A stretch of 40,130 nt of DNA, taken from positions 703 through 40,832 of IMG/VR virus record IMGVR_UViG_3300012001_000014; one strand, given 5' to 3'. A program made the translations under genes and the position numbers. This DNA is from a virus. Positions 1-5,148 of this stretch are shown one piece after another (the first letter of the stretch is position 1; each line of letters starts with the position of its first letter). Under the pieces are notes generated by a model. That model was not told the DNA's origin and did no database searches. It saw only the letters and a list, made by a program, of their open reading frames with translations.

Positions 1-176
1 GCCCTAGACTAGGCACGTGTTCTGTTGAGATTAAAAAGGAAGCAGCGGTGCATCCAGTATGGCATTGGAATGGTGATTATGAAAATCCGACAATATCACC
101 AAGCATTGGTTGTGAAACAAAAGGTATCTGCTGCCCTAAGCATATAAATGTAACGAATGGGATAGTAACCCCTTAA
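1..176 (+). CDS. DUF6527-like protein, 5' end cut by window
   Basis: An open frame enters from the left edge (first full codon at base 3) and stops with TAA at 174-176, giving about 57 residues. The stretch WHWNGDYENPTISPSIGC, followed by further cysteines and an I..G.I ending, resembles the small DUF6527 family, which is common in phages and has no established reaction. The N-terminus lies outside the window. The bases here are visibly more AT-rich than in the replication genes downstream, as in the next two genes. The family call rests on the W-NG-xxPT-SPSI signature alone. Confidence 0.6.
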   Translation, partial: PRLGTCSVEIKKEAAVHPVWHWNGDYENPTISPSIGCETKGICCPKHINVTNGIVTP

Positions 177-199
177 ACTAAACAACACAGGAGATTGAA

Positions 200-370
200 A
201 TGAGCTTTGACGATATTCCAGAAGATAGAGAGCTAAGTTTTAGTTGCCCTAAATGCCATCAAGGTAGTGTTACTCAAAACATCATTACAGGCAAATGGGA
301 ATGTTTCTCATGCGATTTCTCTGCTGGACAAGATGAATCTGACAATCAAGACGAAACGATAGAAGGCTAA
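200..370 (+). CDS. Small zinc-ribbon protein, 56 aa
   Basis: ATG at 200 follows an AGGAGAT ribosome site with normal spacing. The product is 56 residues, with two CxxC knuckles (CPKC at about 16-19 and CFSC at about 35-38) separated by 15 residues, which is the layout of a zinc ribbon. The C-terminal third is acidic (DESDNQDET). Such mini-ribbons in phage early regions may bind nucleic acid or host proteins, but no specific family is recognised. The next gene starts 2 bases after the stop, so the two are probably cotranscribed. Confidence 0.65.
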   Translation: MSFDDIPEDRELSFSCPKCHQGSVTQNIITGKWECFSCDFSAGQDESDNQDETIEG

Positions 371-372
371 AC

Positions 373-543
373 ATGATTAACGAAGAAGAAATTATTACCT
401 ATCCAGAACCAATTGGAAATTTTAAAGAAGGTCAATGGTGGATAGAAGAGTTAGATAGAGAAGCTGCCATAAGTTACAACTTAGAATTTAAAAGAGCAGT
501 TGCTACTGTGCACCATCTTTTACTATCAACTAAAAGGCAGTGA
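373..543 (+). CDS. Hypothetical protein, 56 aa
   Basis: The open frame runs from ATG 373 to TGA 541-543. It begins 2 bases after the upstream zinc-ribbon gene and abuts the next ATG at 544. The protein has an acidic N-terminal half, a WW pair near residue 22 and a basic C-terminus. No family is recognised. The packing (stop followed directly by start) supports a real gene in an early operon. No strong ribosome site precedes it, which fits translational coupling to the gene before it. Confidence 0.5.
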   Translation: MINEEEIITYPEPIGNFKEGQWWIEELDREAAISYNLEFKRAVATVHHLLLSTKRQ

Positions 544-768
544 ATGATGAAAATTACTATTAACGCGTTAGAACTACGTTCTTCACCGGTATTAGCGGAT
601 ACGGTACCGGTACTAAAACTCAGCCCTGACGTTTTAGTTACCGATAAATTCAGGTTAGAATTTGACCAATGGCTACTTGATTTATTTGGTAGCACTAAAG
701 TCGTAAGAGTAATGGGTAATATGTTCTTCGCCCGCCCAAAGGCCGTACCACTTACCGAGGAGAATTAA
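544..768 (+). CDS. Hypothetical protein, 74 aa
   Basis: The frame starts at ATG 544, directly after the TGA of the previous gene; a second ATG at 547 is an equally possible start. The product alternates short hydrophobic and charged stretches and has no cysteines or membrane segment. No family is recognised. A GAGGAG ribosome site for the following gene lies over its 3' end. Confidence 0.5.
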   Translation: MMKITINALELRSSPVLADTVPVLKLSPDVLVTDKFRLEFDQWLLDLFGSTKVVRVMGNMFFARPKAVPLTEEN

Positions 769-769
769 A

Positions 770-961
770 ATGAAACACCATCCGAATGAACGAATTGTAC
801 TTGACCGCTACGGAAGCTCGTACGAACCCCCAGAGCACTTTAATAAGCGCAACGGCATAAAGTATGGCCGTGAGATCAGCCAAGCGCTTAAAACCCCATC
901 CAATGAGGACTGGGCCGATGTTAATGCCCTAGTCGGTTCGCATGGGTATGAAATAGATTGA
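770..961 (+). CDS. Hypothetical protein, 63 aa
   Basis: ATG 770 is preceded by GAGGAGAA at good spacing. The 63-residue hydrophilic product is rich in H, N, E and Y with no recognised domain. It is the last gene before the strong promoter at 971, so it probably ends the first operon, although no terminator hairpin is seen between its stop and that promoter. Confidence 0.5.
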   Translation: MKHHPNERIVLDRYGSSYEPPEHFNKRNGIKYGREISQALKTPSNEDWADVNALVGSHGYEID

Positions 962-970
962 AATAAACAC

Positions 971-1000
971 TTGACAAACGATAATAGCGACTGCTACACT
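971..1000 (+). promoter_or_regulatory. Sigma70-like promoter with extended -10
   Basis: A perfect -35 TTGACA (971-976) is followed after 18 bases by TACACT (995-1000), preceded by TGC as in extended -10 elements. Transcription would start near 1007, about 50 bases before the CTG-started mini-gene at 1058. It shares the ctgcTA -10 context with the promoter at 9852-9880, so both are probably read by the same host polymerase. Confidence 0.75.
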
Positions 1001-1057
1001 AGCTACTTATTAGTAACAAATACTTAATTTTTAAATAATCAATACAGGAGATATACC

Positions 1058-1219
1058 CTGTACGGAAATCACGCGATTAGAAACATCAATGACGCTCGTG
1101 TCCACGACGCCATAACCGCTTTACAGGCCAAGGCCGATGAAGCAAAAGCACAGAACCACCCACGTGCGGCTGTATTCCAAACCCAAGCCGACCAGCTAAA
1201 GGCCGAAAATAGCCACTAG
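1058..1219 (+). CDS. Hypothetical 53-aa protein with CTG start
   Basis: No ATG, GTG or TTG opens this frame. A strong AGGAGAT ribosome site at 1046-1052 sits 5 bases before CTG 1058, and the frame runs to TAG 1217-1219. The protein is Ala/Gln/Lys-rich and amphipathic, with an apparent helix (ALQAKADEAKAQ...), and codon choice looks coding. It lies alone between its own promoter (971-1000) and terminator (1248-1274), suggesting strong independent expression. No family is recognised; its function could be anti-host or regulatory, but nothing in the sequence shows this. Confidence 0.6.
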   Translation: MYGNHAIRNINDARVHDAITALQAKADEAKAQNHPRAAVFQTQADQLKAENSH

Positions 1220-1247
1220 CAGAAGCACTTTTTTAGATACCCCATAA

Positions 1248-1274
1248 ACCAGAGCTTAAGGCTCTGGTCTTTTT
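1248..1274 (+). terminator. Rho-independent terminator
   Basis: ACCAGAGC (1248-1255) pairs perfectly with GCTCTGGT (1261-1268) across a 5-base loop, followed by CTTTTT. It ends the mini-gene transcript. The ribosome site of the next gene begins within a few bases of the T-run. Confidence 0.85.
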
Positions 1275-1287
1275 AACGGAGAAAATC

Positions 1288-1506
1288 ATGCAATTATTTG
1301 GATTAGAGATTAGTAAAGTACCTAAACGAGCTAACACGATATGGGCTAGGCCTGAGTTAGGCCCCATAGGTGTTCTAGTCACCGAACTGACGCCTGACGA
1401 ATTACGTCGGGAATTAACATGGGTAGTGCAACAACTAAACGGGGGCGCAGCATTACACGTCAGTTCTTGTGACCCCTTTCGTAGAATATTATCAAGTCGG
1501 AGATAA
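1288..1506 (+). CDS. Hypothetical protein, 72 aa
   Basis: ATG 1288 has an ACGGAG ribosome site just after the terminator T-run. The 72-residue product has no membrane segment and a strongly basic C-terminus (PFRRILSSRR). No family is recognised. The next gene follows after 2 bases. Because a terminator sits directly upstream and no promoter is obvious in the gap, expression probably depends on read-through. Confidence 0.55.
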   Translation: MQLFGLEISKVPKRANTIWARPELGPIGVLVTELTPDELRRELTWVVQQLNGGAALHVSSCDPFRRILSSRR

Positions 1507-1508
1507 AA

Positions 1509-1991
1509 ATGACTAAGCATATACATAGCGAGGTAATCAAGGCTTGGGCCGATGGTGCTCAGATTGAGCTTGAGCATAGGGGTAACTGGTTTCGTGACCC
1601 GAATCCGTATTTTTTCGACAGTAGCCAGTACCGTGTCTACGACCCTCATCGGGAATTGAAAGCGGCTCAGGCCGCTGGTAAGACTATCCAGTACTTGGGT
1701 AATCACGGGGGGTGGGATAGCGTTGCTAGTCCTGGTTGGCTATACCCACCGGGGCGTTACCGCATTAAACCCGAGGTAAAGCCAGATAAGGTAATCTACG
1801 GCGGTATTGCTAACTACAACGTTTTCGCTAATCAGAGCAATATACCCCTGCTAGCCGATAACCCTAACGGTGATCTTTACTATGATGTTGTAGCCGCGAG
1901 ATTCAGTACGCTAACCGCCCAAAACATCAACAACCTGAAACTCACCTTCGACGGCGAAACAGGTAAACTCAAGAAAGCCGAGATACTTTAA
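1509..1991 (+). CDS. Phage hypothetical protein, 160 aa
   Basis: ATG 1509 follows a GGAGA ribosome site. The N-terminal part (MTKHIHSEVIKAWADGAQIE...) resembles small phage proteins starting with M..H..VI..WADGA.I, which have no known activity. A later part has aromatic and glycine-rich stretches (GGWDSVASPGWLYPPGRYRI). The stop TAA (1989-1991) overlaps an ATG at 1991. The last sense codon plus stop reads CTT TAA, and a good open frame continues in the +1 frame (see 1991-2187). Confidence 0.65.
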   Translation: MTKHIHSEVIKAWADGAQIELEHRGNWFRDPNPYFFDSSQYRVYDPHRELKAAQAAGKTIQYLGNHGGWDSVASPGWLYPPGRYRIKPEVKPDKVIYGGIANYNVFANQSNIPLLADNPNGDLYYDVVAARFSTLTAQNINNLKLTFDGETGKLKKAEIL

Positions 1992-2187
1992 TGAAAATAT
2001 CAACTCTGTTAACCACGCTTACCGCAGTAATAGCGACTACCCTACCTCCGGTGCGTATCGCGGCGGTACGGTAAAGAAGCTAAAACGCAACCGTAAAGTA
2101 GTACCGACGGGTAACAAGTACAAGCCCCACCAAGGGGCACAGGAATGCGCAAGACGCATGAAACAACTTTCCATAACCAAGGAGTAA
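1991..2187 (+). CDS. Small ORF with out-of-frame start; possible frameshift
   Basis: From 1990 to the TAA at 2185-2187 one frame stays open and codes a plausible basic protein (INSVNHAYRSNSDYPTSG followed by a Lys/Arg-rich stretch). It has no ATG, GTG or TTG at its beginning. The only ATG, at 1991, is in another frame that gives just 27 residues and stops at 2074. One extra A in the AAAA run at 1994-1997 would join the ATG to the long frame. Alternatives are a +1 shift at CTT TAA extending the upstream 160-aa protein, slippage on the A-run, or a weak start such as ATC. The boundaries given include both frames. Confidence 0.45.
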
Positions 2188-2191
2188 CACA

Positions 2192-2596
2192 ATGCCATTA
2201 GAACAAGATTTACAGGCGCTTACGAGCGCAATTATAAGTCTCACCAACGCACTTAATAACTGCCCGGATGTACCCTCGGTACTGAATGAGCCTACCGAAG
2301 TAAAAAAGTCAGAAAAACCTGTGACTACTGTAAAAACAAAGGTGGTTGCCGATACTTCTTCGACTGTGACTGAACCGGAGCCAGAAGTAGTTGAAGAGGC
2401 CGACTTGACCGGCGGCGAGCCAGAAGAAATAGTTACCTTAAAAATGCTGGCAACCAAGTTCACCGACTTAGTAGAACTTGATCGACCCAAGGCGGTAGGA
2501 TTGTTGCAAGGTCGCAAATTAGCTAAGGTAAGCCAAGCCAAGCCAGAAGACTTCGCGGCGATCTACGCCGAGGTTTTGGAGCTTCTAAATGGCTAA
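2192..2596 (+). CDS. Phage hypothetical protein with C-terminal helical domain
   Basis: ATG 2192 follows AAGGAG. The 134-residue protein has a helical N-terminus (about 1-25), a long acidic Val/Thr/Glu/Pro linker (about 30-80) and a compact C-terminal helical part (about 82-133, with LATKFTDLVELDRPKAVGLL and EDFAAIYAEVLELL). This C-terminal type often occurs in phage proteins encoded beside DUF2800/DUF2815 genes and may be a protein-protein adapter; that role is inference. It overlaps the start of the DUF2800 gene by 8 bases. Confidence 0.6.
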   Translation: MPLEQDLQALTSAIISLTNALNNCPDVPSVLNEPTEVKKSEKPVTTVKTKVVADTSSTVTEPEPEVVEEADLTGGEPEEIVTLKMLATKFTDLVELDRPKAVGLLQGRKLAKVSQAKPEDFAAIYAEVLELLNG

Positions 2597-3872
2597 GCAC
2601 GCGGAGTTGAGTCCATCCAGTGCCGAGCGCTGGATGCACTGCCCCGGTTCAGTAGTCCTCTCACGGGGGCTACCGAACACGAACAGTGATTTTTCTGACG
2701 AGGGCACTGCGGCGCATTACCTCGCCTCGGTGTGTCTGACTCTGGACACTAACGCTGCCGAGTACCGAGGCCGTGAGATTTACGTAGGTGAATGGGGCGA
2801 GGCTTTCTCAATCCACACCGAAAAAACGCCACGGTATAAGCTTACGGTAGGTACCGACTTCGCAGAGCATGTGCAAAGTTACCTAGACTATGTACGTGGT
2901 ATCGTTAACCTTACCGGTGGCGTGCTGCATGTTGAGCAACGGCTGAGCCTAGAAAACATTACGGGTGAAGAGGACGCCGGAGGTACAAGTGATGCCGTCA
3001 TTATCACCGACGATGAACTAATCGTAGTTGATCTTAAGTTTGGCATGGGTGTAAAGGTCGAAGCCGATGGTAATCCGCAATTGGGTATCTACGGGCTGGC
3101 TGCGATGGATAAGTATGAAATTATCCATGACTTCAAGCTTGTCCGTAAAGTAATCCACCAGCCCCGTCTAGGCCATGTTTCAGAAGAAGTGTTAACACTT
3201 GATCAAATGTCAGACTTCAGGGGAGGTGTAAATGACTCGGTCATAAATGTCCGCGCAGCTACGCACAGCTATGAAGAAGGCGGCCTTATTACTGAAGGTT
3301 GGTTTGACAGTTATCTCAAACCTAGTGGAGACGCTTGCCGATGGTGTAAAGCCAAGGCTACTTGCCCTAAGCTAAGTGCTTATATTGAGGAGTTAGTCGG
3401 TGCTGATTTTGAAGACCTGACTGAAGAGGTCGTCGATGTTAGGGGGCTAGACCCAGAAGAATTGAGTTTACGCCTCAAAGTCGTAGATTTGGTAGAGGGC
3501 TGGTGCAAGGCCGTACGTGCCGGGGTTGAGAGCTTGCTCCTGCTAGGTACACCCGTGCCAGACTTCAAGCTGGTACAAGGCCGCAAGGGTAATAAGTCGT
3601 GGGATGACGAACAAGCCGCTGAAGCCGCGCTCAAGGCCATGCGCCTGAAGGTCGACGAAATGTATAACATGAAACTGGCTACGCCTACAGCGATAGAAAA
3701 GGTGCTTAAGGATTCACCTAAACGCTGGAATAAAATTATACCTTTGATCGTGCAACGTGACGGTGGCCCTAGCGTAGCACCAGCAAGCGATAGGCGGCCA
3801 GCCATGGTTATCACCCCAGTGGCCGACGATATGGTCGATTTGACCGATGAATTAGATGACTTGGTGGGTTGA
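2589..3872 (+). CDS. DUF2800 protein, PD-(D/E)XK nuclease-like
   Basis: The 427-residue product opens with LSPSSAERWMHCPGS and matches DUF2800, a phage family related to RecB/Cas4-type PD-(D/E)XK nucleases. Visible active-site candidates are E116, D135 (GTSDAVI), D148-x-K150 (VVDLK) and Q164. C18 and three C-terminal cysteines in GDACRWCKAKATCPKL (about residues 245-265) match the four-cysteine iron-sulfur pattern of AddB/Cas4-like nucleases. A role in processing DNA ends during replication or recombination is inferred. It sits immediately upstream of the single-strand binding protein, a usual pairing. The stop codon overlaps the -35 box of the promoter at 3869. Confidence 0.85.
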   Translation: MAKHAELSPSSAERWMHCPGSVVLSRGLPNTNSDFSDEGTAAHYLASVCLTLDTNAAEYRGREIYVGEWGEAFSIHTEKTPRYKLTVGTDFAEHVQSYLDYVRGIVNLTGGVLHVEQRLSLENITGEEDAGGTSDAVIITDDELIVVDLKFGMGVKVEADGNPQLGIYGLAAMDKYEIIHDFKLVRKVIHQPRLGHVSEEVLTLDQMSDFRGGVNDSVINVRAATHSYEEGGLITEGWFDSYLKPSGDACRWCKAKATCPKLSAYIEELVGADFEDLTEEVVDVRGLDPEELSLRLKVVDLVEGWCKAVRAGVESLLLLGTPVPDFKLVQGRKGNKSWDDEQAAEAALKAMRLKVDEMYNMKLATPTAIEKVLKDSPKRWNKIIPLIVQRDGGPSVAPASDRRPAMVITPVADDMVDLTDELDDLVG

Positions 3873-3897
3873 CAAAACGAGTTAAGTAGCGTAAGCT
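3869..3897 (+). promoter_or_regulatory. Probable sigma70-like promoter overlapping the DUF2800 stop
   Basis: A perfect TTGACA lies at 3869-3874. The best-spaced -10 is TAAGCT (3892-3897, 17-base spacer); a better TATACT at 3899-3904 is too far away at 24 bases. A transcript starting near 3904 would meet the hairpin terminator at 3923-3947 before reaching the SSB gene. Confidence 0.5.
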
Positions 3898-3922
3898 ATA
3901 TACTCTTGCTCTAGTAGCAAAA

Positions 3923-3947
3923 CCCACTCTTCGGAGTGGGATTTTTT
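3923..3947 (+). terminator. UUCG-loop terminator
   Basis: CCCACTC (3923-3929) pairs perfectly with GAGTGGG (3934-3940) across a TTCG tetraloop, followed by A and six Ts. It lies between the DUF2800 and SSB genes. It either ends the upstream operon or attenuates transcripts from the promoter at 3869. Confidence 0.85.
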
Positions 3948-3979
3948 AAAAGTAAATATTCCAAATTGGAGATTCAAAA

Positions 3980-4522
3980 ATGAAATTGCAACTTAAAAAT
4001 GTACGTCTGGCTTTCCCTCAGATTTTTACTCCCGGTTCCTTCGACGGTGGCGACAAGGCTTTCTCAGCCGCTTTTATTTTTCCGCCAGATCACCCAGCTA
4101 AAAAAGTGTTAGACGACGCCTGTGAAGCCGTTGCCAAGGAAAAATGGGGCGCTAAATGGGAGCCTATTTATAAAGCTCTCGTCAAAGGCGATAAGCTCGC
4201 TATCCACGACGGCGATACAAAAGCTCAGTACGAAGGTTATGAAGGTAACTTTTTCGTCAATGCCCGCAATAAAGTCAAGCCCACTATCCGCGACGTCGAC
4301 GGCCGCACTGAATTAATTGAAGCCGATGGTAAGCCCTACGGTGGATGTTACGTCGTAGCTCACATTGAGCTGTACGCACAGGACAATGCCTTCGGCAAAC
4401 GTATCAATGCCAGTTTACGCGGTGTTCAGTTCTACAAAGATGGTGACGCCTTTGCGGGTGGCTCACCAGCGGGGGATGACGAGTTCGAGTCCTTGGCCCT
4501 AGATGACGACGATTTAGTGTAG
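3980..4522 (+). CDS. DUF2815 single-stranded DNA-binding protein
   Basis: The 180-residue protein begins MKLQLKNVRLAFPQIF and contains the DUF2815 pattern (YEGYEGNFFVNA, a GGCYVVAHIELYAQDN stretch and an R-G-VQF region). The family is predicted to have the OB fold of T7 gp2.5. The C-terminus is acidic and ends in DDDDLV, the usual tail by which SSBs contact polymerase and helicase. It is likely to coat single-stranded DNA at the fork. ATG 3980 has a TGGAGAT ribosome site after the UUCG terminator, and a second terminator follows the stop, so the gene forms its own transcription unit. Confidence 0.85.
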   Translation: MKLQLKNVRLAFPQIFTPGSFDGGDKAFSAAFIFPPDHPAKKVLDDACEAVAKEKWGAKWEPIYKALVKGDKLAIHDGDTKAQYEGYEGNFFVNARNKVKPTIRDVDGRTELIEADGKPYGGCYVVAHIELYAQDNAFGKRINASLRGVQFYKDGDAFAGGSPAGDDEFESLALDDDDLV

Positions 4523-4531
4523 TAAACCAGT

Positions 4532-4552
4532 CCTCAGAAATGAGGGCTTTTT
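4532..4552 (+). terminator. GAAA-loop terminator after the SSB gene
   Basis: CCTCA (4532-4536) pairs with TGAGG (4541-4545) over a GAAA loop, followed by GCTTTTT. The stem is short but typical. Its T-run is also the first arm of the 19-bp inverted repeat at 4546-4622, so the two structures compete for the same bases. Confidence 0.7.
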
Positions 4553-4622
4553 AGTGGGCTAGCTGACGGGCGCCCTCCCGGCAACGCAACCTTCAGGTTG
4601 TTTAGCTAGCCCACTAAAAAGC
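4546..4622 (+). repeat. Perfect 19-bp inverted repeat enclosing two hairpins
   Basis: Bases 4546-4564 (GCTTTTTAGTGGGCTAGCT) are the exact reverse complement of 4604-4622. The 39 bases between them form two further hairpins: CGGG/CCCG (4567-4570 with 4577-4580) and CAACC/GGTTG (4587-4591 with 4596-4600, loop TTCA). As RNA this would be a three-way junction on a 19-bp stem; as DNA it could extrude a cruciform. Confidence 0.85.
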
Positions 4623-4825
4623 AAATTATTGGGAAGTGGAGCGTACTTTTCCACCAGTACCGTCTTATGGGCGGGAAAGCGTTGTAAACGTGAGCCGTGG
4701 CTGATATCACGGTAAAAGGTTTCGATGCTCTGTTAGCAGTAGGCCTAGCCACCACAAGAACATATTCACTAGGGCATAGCAGAGTAAACACCCGTAGGCG
4801 CTGGCAACTGGGTTCAGGGTGAATC
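4546..4825 (+). ncRNA. Candidate structured non-coding RNA or replication origin region
   Basis: The gap between the SSB stop (4522) and the ATG at 4864 is about 340 bases with no credible gene. After the three-way junction (4546-4622) come more local stems: GTGGA/TCCAC (4636-4640, 4650-4654), CCGTG/CACGG (4695-4699, 4708-4712), an 8-bp stem CTCTGTTA/TAGCAGAG with one G-T pair (4728-4735, 4777-4784) topped by CCTAG/CTAGG (4744-4748, 4769-4773), and CACCC/GGGTG (4789-4793, 4817-4821). This density suggests a structured RNA, or an origin given the position between SSB and polymerase genes. It matches no RNA class I recognise. Strand is assumed from the flanking genes. Confidence 0.5.
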
Positions 4826-4863
4826 GAAGCAACTTATCAACACTAATTTTAGGAGAAAGTAAC

Positions 4864-5148
4864 ATGAGCGAATTTATCAATGTTATTGAAGCAAGCCCAA
4901 ATGAGGGTTTTGATTGGTCAGATGGTACTATAAAATATTTCACGGCTGAAGAAGCCGCTAGATGCGATTTAGTATCGACAAATAAAGTCCTTGAAGAAAC
5001 CTCGGATATCGTACTACAGCGTAAGCTAGTTAAGGGTTTTGAACTCGTTGGAGAGGTTAAAAAGACCTTCACAGGGTTAGTTAAAGTTCCAAACTCTTCG
5101 AAGTACTCAGCGGCTATCCACGTAGATGTGGTGCTTAGGGCTAAATGA
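4864..5148 (+). CDS. Hypothetical protein upstream of DNA polymerase, 94 aa
   Basis: ATG 4864 is chosen because AGGAGA lies 7 bases upstream; a longer frame from GTG 4819 would run into the structured region and lacks a ribosome site. The 94-residue product has an acidic, aromatic first half and a C-terminal beta-like part (KTFTGLVKVP...YSAAIHVDVVLRAK). No family is recognised. It overlaps the polymerase gene by ATGA, so it is translationally coupled to it and may be a replication accessory protein (inference from position only). Confidence 0.6.
   Translation: MSEFINVIEASPNEGFDWSDGTIKYFTAEEAARCDLVSTNKVLEETSDIVLQRKLVKGFELVGEVKKTFTGLVKVPNSSKYSAAIHVDVVLRAK

Noticed and set aside
2080-2541. Long minus-strand frame opposite the 134-aa gene
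   Set aside because: It is an antisense shadow of a Thr/Val/Glu-rich gene; the plus-strand frame has ribosome site, overlaps and a recognisable C-terminal domain.
4606-4791. 61-codon minus-strand open frame in the structured gap
   Set aside because: No ribosome site, wrong strand for this arm, and the product is an implausible mix with no domain; stem pairing explains the base pattern.
4801-4830. GGTTCAGGGTGAATC resembling a tRNA T-arm
   Set aside because: No acceptor, D or anticodon arms can be paired around it, and there is no CCA end; it fits better as part of the CACCC/GGGTG stem.
4546-4863. Group I or II intron in the structured gap
   Set aside because: The gene before it ends with an intact acidic SSB tail and the gene after it has its own ribosome site, so no exon is interrupted. 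I see no convincing core P7 or domain V signature.
4819-4863. Longer start (GTG 4819) for the gene before the polymerase
   Set aside because: No ribosome site; it lies within the structured region, whereas ATG 4864 has AGGAGA at good spacing.
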